Below, in pieces: positions 27,249 through 35,482 of a stretch of DNA of 64,000 nucleotides; positions within the stretch are counted from its first letter, which is position 1; every line of letters begins with the position of its first letter. The position numbers and the translations under genes are program-made. The stretch covers positions 1 through 64,000 of the forward strand of contig NZ_JANYGQ010000026.1 of the NCBI RefSeq assembly GCF_025359345.1. The letters run 5' to 3'. Under the pieces are notes generated by a model. It worked only from the letters and a program-made list of their open reading frames with translations. It had not been told where the DNA came from and searched no databases. This stretch comes from Mucilaginibacter sp. (GTDB lineage: Bacteria > Bacteroidota > Bacteroidia > Sphingobacteriales > Sphingobacteriaceae).

Positions 27249-30200
27249 TTATTTAATCACCTCCACCGGGAAATCATCACCCAAACCATAGCTCGATGGA
27301 TATTGCGGTGTACCGTTATATTTCTTCATCAAATCGGGCACCTGTACCTGCAAATAATTTTTAAGCCCATTAATGGTTATCATTTTATTGCTGGCTGCCC
27401 CGCCCTTCATGGCCTTAAGCAGTACATAAGTAAATGCCCCATGGCCCAGCTGCGAAAACTCGTTAGCAAATTGCTGACTACCGCTGGCGGCTATCCAGTG
27501 CGTTCCTGTGCTGCGGGCTACAACGGCCATGCTTTTTTGACGGTCGGCATCATCTGTTAACAATGTAGAAAATGCCCCTGCGCTCTGGCAGGCATCCAGT
27601 ATAAACACCTGTTTTTGGGCGGCTATATCAATAGCGTATTGCTGCAGCATTTTTGAGGAAATGCCGTGTTGGGCCAACGCTGCGTCTACATTATTCAGGT
27701 CGGCAACATCGTTTGGCACCAGGTAAAACTCTTTGTTTTTATCGCTGATTACACCGTGGCCTGCATAGTAAAATACAAACACATCCTGTGGTTTGGCATT
27801 TTTCTGCACCTCGGTAAGGGCAGCTAAAATGCCGCTTTTGTCGGCCTTATCATCGGTAACAAAATAGGTTTTAACACCGGTTATCATGGTTTTTGCATCC
27901 TGTTCGGCCACATCCTTAAATGAAGTAGCATCGGCTAATGCATAGTTGAGCCTCATTTTAGGGTTTTTGTAGGCGTTGATGCCCACTACTACCAGGTGCA
28001 TGGTGGCATTACGATCAACCACATCTATGATGACGCCGCTTTTATTAACCGGCGCAGGTGCATTTGCTTGTGCGCCACTATTGTAGGTTACCATTATTTC
28101 GTCAGGCTCGCTTTCAGTTCGCTGCCCGTTAAGTGCTACGGCGCGGATGTTGTTTACACCCGGCAGCAGGCTTATTGTATATGTTTTTGAATCGGTGCCG
28201 GTTGTGTTATCGGTAACAAAAAGTCCGCGTGTTGCCATGTTTACGATTTTACCATTTTGAAACAGCCGAATCTCGTCCACTTTGTCGTTCTCGGCCGATG
28301 CTTTTACAGTAATGTCTGCAATGCCAGTGGTGTTTTGATAGGCAGGTATCTTATCGTCAACCACGTTTAGATTACGGGTAACCTGGGCGTATGATATCTT
28401 TATCAACGGCGACGGATTAATGACCACATCAATAGGATCGAACTGCTCGCCATTTACCGAACGTTGATAAAGGTTAGGGGTATAAAATTTTTCGTAAACA
28501 ACATCCAGCGGGACCTTGCGCCTGTTGCTGTAATAGTAAAGCTTTTTAATGCCAGCATCAGTTCCCTCAAACCGGCCGTATTGGTCTATAAAAACAAAAT
28601 CGTTGCCATCATTAAACAGATAAATTGTACCTAACAGCTTACCGGTTTGTGGCTGCCAAACTTTAATTGTGTGGTCTAACGATACAGTATACATGGTTTT
28701 GCTATCAGGCGCAAATAATGCCTTACGGATAGCCGATAAATGAGCTTGTTTGGTGTAAACCGGCTTGCCCTGTATATCGTAGGCCGTCATTTCGCCGTCG
28801 TAATTTAAAGCAAAAAGTAATGATAGGTCCGGTGTGCAACTGTAAACACCAAAGGGCCTTATTTTAGGGTAGGCTGCCGACTTTGATTCCAGGCTGCCAT
28901 CGGAAAGGTTGTATTTTTCGGTGGTGCTATTACGCACCAGCAATACATTTTTTTTATCAGCTGATATGGAAATAAAATCGGTGGTTTCACCATCGGGGAT
29001 GTCTTTATCAAACAAAATAGCGCCTGTGTTTATATTCCACACTTTAGCATGGTTATATTGGTAACCTTTTTCCATCCCTGCAAGCAAATCCTTGTCTGGA
29101 TGCAAATAGGGGGTTTCGGTACTTTTAAAGTTAAATACTGGTTGACTAATACCCGTTTTGACATTTATGCGATAAAGGGTGTTTAGTTGCCGCGGCACCG
29201 AAAATGTTGTGTAATAAACATTAGCGCCATTTTTTGAAAAAAAGAAATTTGCCCTTTCATTGCTCGATGCTTCATTCGTTAACTTAATAAATGGTTGCAG
29301 CATTTTACCGGTAACTATGTTTTTGATATACCCTTTATGGTCATCAAACACGGCAACTGTATCGCCTGTTGCACTAAATGTGGTCATTTCTGTTCTAACC
29401 GGGAGCACTTTGTGCCTTATGGGCATTAATTTCACCAGGTTAATGCTTTTAAATACCGAGTCGTCGGTCATAATGTTCAGTATGCCCGTTGCATCACTGT
29501 ACTCCATCGAATTAAAGGTACTCATACCCAGGTCAGCTACTTTTCTATTAAACAAGTGCCCAACATGATTATCATTTGTGTTTACATCAAAAATTTGAGC
29601 CATATCGCTCGCGTAAACCGTATTGCTTGCAGGTATAAAACTGCACACGGTATACCTGCTGTTGATTTTTAACTGACCGACAGGCGTAAATGATGCATCG
29701 TAGATGGTGTGATTGAAGACAAATTGCTTGCCCGGGCCTTCTGCAGGTATCACATAGCCCTTACCCGGCACCGACTTTAACAGCTTGCCAGTGTACACAT
29801 CATAAATATCGGCGCTTACCTGGCTATAGTTCTTCACTACATAAGTGACCATAGCATCCATATTAGGCAAATAATTGAAGGGGCCGGTTCCGGCAGGAGG
29901 CCGATATTCGAACACCATTTTTTTTTGTGCAGTGTCCCATATTTGCCAGCCGGTTCTATTAGTTATAACCAGGTTGCCCGTTGTGGTTATATCGATACCT
30001 GTCCTGTCATCGAGTGGATCAATCACCTTCACAACTTGCAGGCTTTTTATATCCAATTCGTTTATCTCGCCATTGTAGTTTATTGAGTACAGTTTGCTGT
30101 CATCGGGCGAAAATGCAACGTATGTGCCTGAAATTTTTAGGTTGAATAGCAGCTTACCTGTTACGGTGGAATAAATAGTATAACCGTTCACCACTATTTT

Positions 30201-30458
30201 TGTCCCATCGTTGCTGATAACGAAACTTCGCAGCCCCCCTTTTCCTACAGGAAAAGTGTATAATTGGTCGTGCGTTTTAATATCCCACATCACTATCTTT
30301 TCATCCTCTGTACTATACAGGTATTTGCCTTGCCGGTCAGGTATAATCCTGTTAATTACCAATGAATTTCCGCTAGGAATAATAATGTTACCTGTTTGCC
30401 CATAGCTGCCATAGACGAAAAAAAGTACCGCGCACACTAAGAGGGTTATCTTTTTCAT
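27249..30458 (-). CDS. Exported WD40-caspase protein, copy 1 (first in array)
   Basis: The product has 1,069 residues. The signal peptide MKKITLLVCAVLFFVYGSYGQ is followed by TGNIIIPSG. The propeller region has weak WD40 signatures (KIVMWDIKTHDQLYTF, HTIKVWQPQTGKLLGT). The bridge is DQYGRFEGTDAGIKKLYYY, then R695 in TRNLNVVDDK, the Ig-like segment and the caspase-like domain from about 817. H901 (YYAGHG) and C957 (DACQSAG) form the dyad. It is the first caspase after the papain-like gene, from which it is separated by 134 nt with a stem-loop. No TAnnTTTG box is visible in that gap, so it is most simply read from the promoter upstream of the papain-like gene. Confidence 0.85.
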   Translation of the reverse strand: MKKITLLVCAVLFFVYGSYGQTGNIIIPSGNSLVINRIIPDRQGKYLYSTEDEKIVMWDIKTHDQLYTFPVGKGGLRSFVISNDGTKIVVNGYTIYSTVTGKLLFNLKISGTYVAFSPDDSKLYSINYNGEINELDIKSLQVVKVIDPLDDRTGIDITTTGNLVITNRTGWQIWDTAQKKMVFEYRPPAGTGPFNYLPNMDAMVTYVVKNYSQVSADIYDVYTGKLLKSVPGKGYVIPAEGPGKQFVFNHTIYDASFTPVGQLKINSRYTVCSFIPASNTVYASDMAQIFDVNTNDNHVGHLFNRKVADLGMSTFNSMEYSDATGILNIMTDDSVFKSINLVKLMPIRHKVLPVRTEMTTFSATGDTVAVFDDHKGYIKNIVTGKMLQPFIKLTNEASSNERANFFFSKNGANVYYTTFSVPRQLNTLYRINVKTGISQPVFNFKSTETPYLHPDKDLLAGMEKGYQYNHAKVWNINTGAILFDKDIPDGETTDFISISADKKNVLLVRNSTTEKYNLSDGSLESKSAAYPKIRPFGVYSCTPDLSLLFALNYDGEMTAYDIQGKPVYTKQAHLSAIRKALFAPDSKTMYTVSLDHTIKVWQPQTGKLLGTIYLFNDGNDFVFIDQYGRFEGTDAGIKKLYYYSNRRKVPLDVVYEKFYTPNLYQRSVNGEQFDPIDVVINPSPLIKISYAQVTRNLNVVDDKIPAYQNTTGIADITVKASAENDKVDEIRLFQNGKIVNMATRGLFVTDNTTGTDSKTYTISLLPGVNNIRAVALNGQRTESEPDEIMVTYNSGAQANAPAPVNKSGVIIDVVDRNATMHLVVVGINAYKNPKMRLNYALADATSFKDVAEQDAKTMITGVKTYFVTDDKADKSGILAALTEVQKNAKPQDVFVFYYAGHGVISDKNKEFYLVPNDVADLNNVDAALAQHGISSKMLQQYAIDIAAQKQVFILDACQSAGAFSTLLTDDADRQKSMAVVARSTGTHWIAASGSQQFANEFSQLGHGAFTYVLLKAMKGGAASNKMITINGLKNYLQVQVPDLMKKYNGTPQYPSSYGLGDDFPVEVIK

Positions 30459-30494
30459 TTTTTTACACTTAATATCCTATTTGATAGCCCCGCC

Positions 30495-30537
30495 GCCTAA
30501 TGCTATCCTATAGTTTAAAAACAGGTTAGCATTAGGC
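30495..30537 (-). other. Intercistronic stem-loop between papain-like and first caspase gene
   Basis: The 11-bp perfect arms GCCTAATGCTA (30495-30505) and TAGCATTAGGC (30527-30537), with two further pairs after one mismatch, enclose about 21 nt. No T-run follows on the minus strand, so it is more like a processing or stability element, or an operator, than a terminator. Confidence 0.55.
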
Positions 30538-30592
30538 ACAACAGTAGCATATGTTATCGTTTTTGCGGATGCAGGCGTTTGTGAATGTGATA

Positions 30593-32203
30593 TTACTGGT
30601 GCTTTATTTCAACCATTAACGGCACCACGCTGCCGGTTGTCGGCCTTTTGTCGTCATCGGTAACGGTTAAATTGCGGGTTGATAACTTTTTGGTGCTGAA
30701 ACCAACCTTGTCGCCGGCATATTGAATATTGGCCTTGTCAATCAATTTGTTGCCAAGCACGGTTTTTATTTTAGTGCTCAGGTTGCCCTTCATGCCGTTC
30801 ATTTTATCTGCAATGGCGGATGCATCCAGTTTCTGGGCCGAGTACAATATCAGCAGGTAATCCACTCCCTTTTGCTCATCCAGCTGGATCACTTTAGTAT
30901 CCGATGGAAAAGCGATAGTACTGCCCGCACCAACATGGGTGGATATCATATCGTCAAAAGGCAAAATGCGGTTTACCTTGCCAGTTAAGTCGCTGGCAAA
31001 GGCATATACGTAGGCCTCATTGTCTACATTCATATAAAACCTGAACTTGGTGCCGCTGGTGTAGCTGCCTGCCATGGTATAGGCCACTAAATCTTCTTTA
31101 GCGTTGGCATCATCCTCAACGGTTAAATTGCGGGTAGATGTTTTATTTACAGGCATATCGTCACCGGTGTTTAGTTTAAATTCCAGGTTGCCGCTCAGCG
31201 CAAATGTTGGCGATTCGGGTACCGGAACAGGTTTTGGTTCCGGTTTTGGCGTTGGCTGCGGAGTAGGAGTAGGAGTAGGCGTTGGAGTAGGAGGTACAGG
31301 TTTCGGTGCTTCATCTGGCGCAAGGGTATTGGGGTCGCCAAATACTTCCACGGCAAGCTTACACCAGTTCGGAAAATCGGAATAACGTATCCAAACAAAA
31401 CCGCCATCGCCCCATTTGGTGCCCCAACTGTTCATGATGCGGAATGCGCCGCCTTCAATATGGTCGTCATAACCAACTATGGCCATGGCGTGGCCGTTAT
31501 GCTTCCAGTCTTTCAATTCCTCATTCGGGTCGGGGTGCCAAACTGCCGACTTAATACGAAAAAACGACTCAGGTATATGCCAGCCGCCAGATACCGGGTA
31601 GCCCTCGGCCAGCGCCTTTTTTACCGATGATATCATCACATCAGCCGGCTGAATGTATTTGTCCTCGCGCATCATCCCGGCTGCGGCAAACAACATTGCG
31701 CCATCCTGTACCTTATAATTTGCCGCTTCAGATTTTACATTATCTGTTAGTTGGAATCCGCATTGGTACGGCACTTTGCTTAACAACGCATCCCCGGTTT
31801 TTATCATAAAAAAAATGGCTTTTATGGCGTCCAGGCCATCCTGGCAATCGGCATCGGTGGCACTTTTTACCTGTTCATAAATATAAGTTGGCGAAAAAGT
31901 GTATTTATTAATTAAAGCCTTATCGGTAATATTATGAGTTTTTGCATATAATATGGTGGCTATATCATAAGCACTGGTGAAAGCTACGCAGGTGCCATGG
32001 TTGCCCTGGTCGCCGGGAGTTGGGCAATACTTTTCGAGGCTTACACTTTCAGGAAGTCCGCGAAAGCTTCTGAATGATAATGTGACTTTTTGAGGCGCGG
32101 CCGCAATACTTTCAGCGTTGAATATTGCACCCATTCGGTGTTCCTGGGCAAAAAGTGTAGTGCCCGCAAACAGGCAAGCAAGGGCAAACAGGTAAGTCTT
32201 CAT
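30593..32203 (-). CDS. Secreted papain-like (C1A) cysteine protease with DUF4384-like C-terminus
   Basis: The product has 536 residues with a signal peptide cleaved after FAQ (20). The papain catalytic set is complete: Q66 (oxyanion hole) and C72 in GDQGNHGTCVAF, H238 in HNGHAMAIVGYDD, and N258 in MNSWGTKWGDGGF. A Pro/Thr repeat linker occupies about 300-332. The C-terminal part (about 383-460, GTKFRFYMNVDNEAYVYAF ... LLILYSAQKL) resembles DUF4384, a domain often found on bacterial caspase-like proteins. STRNLTV-(E/T)-DD occurs twice, at 357-365 and 508-516, echoing the RNL motif in every caspase copy. There is no obvious inhibitory pro-region. It is the first gene of the putative array operon and could be a processing or activating protease; that role is inferred from context. 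Confidence 0.87.
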   Translation of the reverse strand: MKTYLFALACLFAGTTLFAQEHRMGAIFNAESIAAAPQKVTLSFRSFRGLPESVSLEKYCPTPGDQGNHGTCVAFTSAYDIATILYAKTHNITDKALINKYTFSPTYIYEQVKSATDADCQDGLDAIKAIFFMIKTGDALLSKVPYQCGFQLTDNVKSEAANYKVQDGAMLFAAAGMMREDKYIQPADVMISSVKKALAEGYPVSGGWHIPESFFRIKSAVWHPDPNEELKDWKHNGHAMAIVGYDDHIEGGAFRIMNSWGTKWGDGGFVWIRYSDFPNWCKLAVEVFGDPNTLAPDEAPKPVPPTPTPTPTPTPQPTPKPEPKPVPVPESPTFALSGNLEFKLNTGDDMPVNKTSTRNLTVEDDANAKEDLVAYTMAGSYTSGTKFRFYMNVDNEAYVYAFASDLTGKVNRILPFDDMISTHVGAGSTIAFPSDTKVIQLDEQKGVDYLLILYSAQKLDASAIADKMNGMKGNLSTKIKTVLGNKLIDKANIQYAGDKVGFSTKKLSTRNLTVTDDDKRPTTGSVVPLMVEIKHQ

Positions 32204-32282
32204 TTTATAGGGATTATTTAAACTTTGTTAATATTTCTGCCACTCAGCGCAAAACAGTATCTGGTTATAAAAGGGAACATTG

Positions 32283-32363
32283 TTTGATAAACGAAACCGC
32301 ATCCACAGGGGGCAGGATGTTGTAAACACAGCTGGTTATATGCGTTTTTTATCGTTTATCAAA
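32283..32363 (-). other. Inverted repeat in the long AT-rich leader of the protease array
   Basis: TTTGATAAACG (32283-32293) and its exact reverse complement CGTTTATCAAA (32353-32363) sit 59 nt apart between the candidate promoter and the papain-like start. They could be paired operators or the base of a long mRNA hairpin. The adjoining 32360-32480 is very AT-rich. Confidence 0.45.
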
Positions 32364-32476
32364 TCAATATCTAAAAATAATATTATTTTTTATATCATTC
32401 ATACTAAGTGTTGTATGAAACAATATAATTATATAATATTTGTTTATGCCGGAATGATTTGCCGCATTATATAATA

Positions 32477-32507
32477 CAAAGCTAATCCGTGGCATAAAGT
32501 TGGGCAA
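32477..32507 (-). promoter_or_regulatory. Candidate promoter of the papain-caspase array
   Basis: On the minus strand TTG (32507-32505), 20 nt, then TAGCTTTG (32484-32477) is a full match to the Bacteroidota -33/-7 pattern, with the same spacer as the NmrA-gene promoter in this window. It would give a leader of about 265 nt before the papain-like ATG. Confidence 0.55.
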
Positions 32508-32599
32508 TACCGTTAATGGGGTATATTTATATGCGTGTTAACCCGCAATAATAAATTTATGCGGCGGGAGTATATTGGAAGGTTGCAAACGGATAATAT

Positions 32600-33388
32600 C
32601 TACAAACCTATAATGGAAATTTTGTCGGCCTGTGTTTTAAAATGGATAAATGCCTCGGCTACTCTTGCGCCTGCTTCCAACCCCCTGAATTCTTCCAGCG
32701 GTTTGAAATAATCGTTGTAAGTTTCAACCGGGCGTTGTGTTTTGTGGGCGAACATTGCTGCTTTCTTTTTTTCGTGGGTTGATGTTATGTCAACATAATC
32801 GGTAGGGGTAAAGGCCATGGTTTCAACGCCGGTATTTACCTCGTAAAAATAGAGGTGAAACTTCCGTCCCGATTTTACCCATGCAGTTAAAGCAAGCAAA
32901 CCGGTAACCTGGTGGTCCGGGTGTGAGTCGACGGGCCATTGTGTGAACACGATGTCCGGTTTTTGGGCAAGAATAAGCTTCGCCATCTCCTCGTTTTTCG
33001 ACTTGTCGAGAACCGTATTGCCGTCTATCTGCCCGGCAAACTGGGGTGTTGCGGTTAATATTTTACAGGCGGCTTCAGCCTCTTTAGTACGGAGGGCAGC
33101 CATTTCTGCGTAAGTTTTATTAGGGTCGCCGGCTTCGCCGCGTGTTAAGTACAAAAAAATAACATTATGGCCGGCTTCGCTGTATTTTGCCATGGTGCCG
33201 CCGCAGCCAAACTCCGGGTCGCCAGGGTGGGCGCCAAGGCAAATTATGATAAGTTTTTTATTGTCATCGTGAGGATTGATTGAACCCGGCGTGTGTGCTG
33301 CCGCAATTATAGGTGCAGCGGTGAGGCCTCCAATAGCCAAGGCAGATTGCTTAATAAAATTGCGCCGGGCCGGGCTGTTTTTTTCCAT
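32600..33388 (-). CDS. PIG-L/LmbE-type deacetylase-like protein with Tat signal
   Basis: The product has 262 residues. The N-terminus PARRNFIKQSALAIGG (R8, R9) is a twin-arginine export signal. The Rossmann-like body has the PIG-L landmarks: the first metal motif reads H54-P-G-D57 where the family normally has H-P-D-D, and the second is DSHPDHQ (H156, H159). The Asp that usually acts as general base is therefore Gly56, while the metal-binding His and Asp remain. The family de-N-acetylates GlcNAc-type sugars or related amides; here activity is uncertain because of that change. It lies 93 nt downstream of the DUF2911 gene, with a terminator between. Confidence 0.82.
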   Translation of the reverse strand: MEKNSPARRNFIKQSALAIGGLTAAPIIAAAHTPGSINPHDDNKKLIIICLGAHPGDPEFGCGGTMAKYSEAGHNVIFLYLTRGEAGDPNKTYAEMAALRTKEAEAACKILTATPQFAGQIDGNTVLDKSKNEEMAKLILAQKPDIVFTQWPVDSHPDHQVTGLLALTAWVKSGRKFHLYFYEVNTGVETMAFTPTDYVDITSTHEKKKAAMFAHKTQRPVETYNDYFKPLEEFRGLEAGARVAEAFIHFKTQADKISIIGL

Positions 33389-33440
33389 GCATAAATGTAG
33401 TTTTTATTTGCAAATACCAGCGCCGGGCCAAAACACAAAA

Positions 33441-33462
33441 GGCCGGGCGGTTAGGCCCGGCC
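33441..33462 (-). terminator. Terminator after the DUF2911 gene
   Basis: GGCCGGGC and GCCCGGCC pair across a 6-nt loop. On the minus strand the stem is followed by TTTTGTGTTTT, giving a rho-independent terminator. Confidence 0.75.
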
Positions 33463-33481
33463 CTAAACAAATATACAGAGG

Positions 33482-34015
33482 TTAGTTTATTTTGAAATCC
33501 ACATCCAGGTTTTCCCAGGCAATTGATACCGCACCCTTTTTATTTACCGTATACAGCAACTTCTCGTTAAACGCCGCAGCCTTTTTTGGTTTGGCTGTTA
33601 CCCTTAAAAAGTCCTTCGCTGCGTCATATTTAAAAGCACCCCATTGGTTTGGCACCTTGTTGAATATGATGATCCACTCTTTTTCGCCGGGGATGGTGAA
33701 AAAGCCGTACTTGCCGGCCGGCAGGGCCTTGCCTTGTACCTTAATATCCTTGTCGGTTTCAAAGGTAGTGGCCTCGTTTGCCCCGGTGCGCCAAACCTGG
33801 CCAAACGGAACCAAATCGCCCCATACCTTGCGACCTTTTACCGATGGTTGCCCATAATTTATGACAACATTGGCGTCACCAACTTTTGCGTTGGCCATTG
33901 CCGGCGGGCTTGGGCGTTTGGTTTTGTCTTCGTCCTGGGCGCTTGCCTTAAACAGGTTTGCAGTAGCTACGGTAATTAACAGCAGCATAAAAGTACTTTT
34001 AAAAATCTTTTTCAT
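33482..34015 (-). CDS. DUF2911 exported protein
   Basis: The product has 177 residues with a signal peptide (MKKIFKSTFMLLLITVATANLF, probable cleavage after KASAQ). RPSPPAMANAKVGDANVVINYGQPSVKGRKVWG and the later PFGQVWRTGANEATTF and LPAGKYGFFTIPG stretches are characteristic of DUF2911, a small periplasmic beta-sandwich family common in Bacteroidota with no known function. Length is normal. Its own terminator separates it from the PIG-L gene. The 240 nt upstream (34016-34255) hold AT-rich sequence and no clear promoter box. Confidence 0.88.
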   Translation of the reverse strand: MKKIFKSTFMLLLITVATANLFKASAQDEDKTKRPSPPAMANAKVGDANVVINYGQPSVKGRKVWGDLVPFGQVWRTGANEATTFETDKDIKVQGKALPAGKYGFFTIPGEKEWIIIFNKVPNQWGAFKYDAAKDFLRVTAKPKKAAAFNEKLLYTVNKKGAVSIAWENLDVDFKIN

Positions 34016-34255
34016 ATCAGTAATTCGTGTTTAAATATTTCCGTCAAAGTTGAGGCATTCACCTGTTTTTAATATTTCAAACACATTTCAAGTTCATTCA
34101 AATGCATTCAAATTGAAACAGTATTTTTTCTCCCCCTATTTTTAGATGATACAGAATGGAGTAAATATCCCCCCGGCCGGGTTAAAAATATTCAACGTAT
34201 ATATCTTAAATTCGGCACGGCGACAATAAACCATCGCTATAACTTTATTATCATC

Positions 34256-35014
34256 ATGGAGTGTATTTTTAATGCAAAGGGCAAAGTTGCCATTGTTACC
34301 GGCGGAGCATCGGGAATTGGCGAAGCAACGGTTTGGAAATTTATTGAAGCCGGGGCGACCGTCGGTATTTTAGATATCAATGATGCGGCCGCCAACAGTC
34401 TTGTAGCCCAAATAGAAAACAAGGGCGGCATCGCCAAATACGTGCATTGCGATATGCTTAGCGAAGGCAGTATCAAAACATCCACCGATGAAATTGTTAC
34501 CGCTTTCGGCAGGCTCGATTATGCTTACAATAATGCCGGCATAGGTGGAGATTTTGCCAAAATTGAAGATTACCCCACTGATAATTGGGACAAGGTGATG
34601 GCCATTAACCTGCGTGCTGTTTTTCTTTGTATGAAATACCAGATCCCTCACATATTGAAGCAGCAAAAAGGGGCAATTGTAAACTGTGCGTCGGTATTAA
34701 GCACCGTAGCTTATATAAATGATTCGGCTTATGTAGCCTCAAAATTTGGCGTGCTGGGGCTTACCAAAAACGCAGCGCTCGAGTATGCAACAACCGGCTT
34801 GCGCATAAATTCCATAAGTCCCGGTTTTACGCTGACTCCTATGATTAAAAATGGCGGCGAAGAAAAATTAAAGCAAATAGCTCAAAAGCACGCCATACAG
34901 CGGCTGGCCAGCCCAGAAGAAATGGCACAGGGCGTAATATGGCTTTGTTCGGATGGCGCCTCATTTGCAATCGGCCTTAATTTGCTGCTGGATGGAGGCT
35001 ATACTTTGCAGTGA
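34256..35014 (+). CDS. Short-chain dehydrogenase/reductase (classical SDR)
   Basis: The product is 252 residues and cytoplasmic. All classical SDR landmarks are in place: the cofactor loop TGGASGIG (15-22), D40 at the end of strand two (ILDIND), which points to NAD rather than NADP, NNAG (92-95), and the catalytic S146, Y159 and K163 (YVASK). SPGFTLTPM follows as usual. Substrate cannot be told; an alcohol or 3-oxoacyl substrate is typical. It is monocistronic, ended by the hairpin at 35173-35202 about 160 nt after the stop. Confidence 0.9.
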   Translation: MECIFNAKGKVAIVTGGASGIGEATVWKFIEAGATVGILDINDAAANSLVAQIENKGGIAKYVHCDMLSEGSIKTSTDEIVTAFGRLDYAYNNAGIGGDFAKIEDYPTDNWDKVMAINLRAVFLCMKYQIPHILKQQKGAIVNCASVLSTVAYINDSAYVASKFGVLGLTKNAALEYATTGLRINSISPGFTLTPMIKNGGEEKLKQIAQKHAIQRLASPEEMAQGVIWLCSDGASFAIGLNLLLDGGYTLQ

Positions 35015-35172
35015 GGGGGTGAATAGTGAATGATAATTGCCAAAAAACGTTGCTGTTCACAGTGAAACATATAGAACATGGTGGAACGGTAAAATTCAAT
35101 ACACTTTCGTAAAAAGTGCATTTCCGGGATATTACGACGGCTTTTTATTAAAAAGCGCCACCAAAAACTCTA

Positions 35173-35202
35173 AAAATGCTGACAAAACAGTGTCAGCATT
35201 TT
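35173..35202 (+). terminator. Rho-independent terminator after SDR gene
   Basis: AAAATGCTGACA pairs perfectly with TGTCAGCATTTT across a 6-nt loop and is followed by a T-rich tract. The 70-codon open frame overlapping it is therefore unlikely to be a gene. Confidence 0.82.
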
Positions 35203-35327
35203 ATCGTTTTTTAATGACGAAATTTGCAGCCGCATGGATATCCGCCTAACAAATTGTCTATCGGGTAATAAATAATGAACAGCGAAGTTGACGACCCTTT
35301 AATTCTAAAAAAATAAGGGCATAAAAA

Positions 35328-35358
35328 AAGGAATCCACACCTCGCGTAAAGATTCCTT
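35328..35358 (+). other. Small hairpin in the 35.25-35.8 kb gene-free gap
   Basis: AAGGAATC (35328-35335) pairs with GATTCCTT (35351-35358). No T-run follows. The 782-nt gap between SDR and amidohydrolase otherwise holds a palindromic operator-like site, a candidate small RNA and its terminator, listed separately. Confidence 0.3.
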
Positions 35359-35482
35359 AATTAACTATTAACTAACCTTATCATCAATGAAAAATTAGTT
35401 GATCAAATATATAAGCCGTGTTTATCGGTCGATATGCTATTACAACCAATTTGCATTAGCTGTGTATATCGCAGGCTAAAAA

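Noticed and set aside
31230..31300. Repeat array at the GTAGGAGTAGGAG tract
   Set aside because: It is the coding sequence of the Pro/Thr linker in the papain-like protein, not a CRISPR or non-coding repeat.
32280..32474. 64-codon plus-strand frame upstream of the papain-like gene
   Set aside because: It overlaps the predicted array promoter and AT-rich leader and lacks family features or a ribosome site.
34166..34184. C/G-rich site before the SDR gene as a fifth TACCCC operator
   Set aside because: It reads TATCCC with a different spacing and symmetry, and the nearest -7-like box is not 31 bp from its centre.
35037..35249. 70-codon open frame after the SDR gene
   Set aside because: It runs through the SDR terminator hairpin (35173-35202), has no protein-like composition or ribosome site, and resembles no family.
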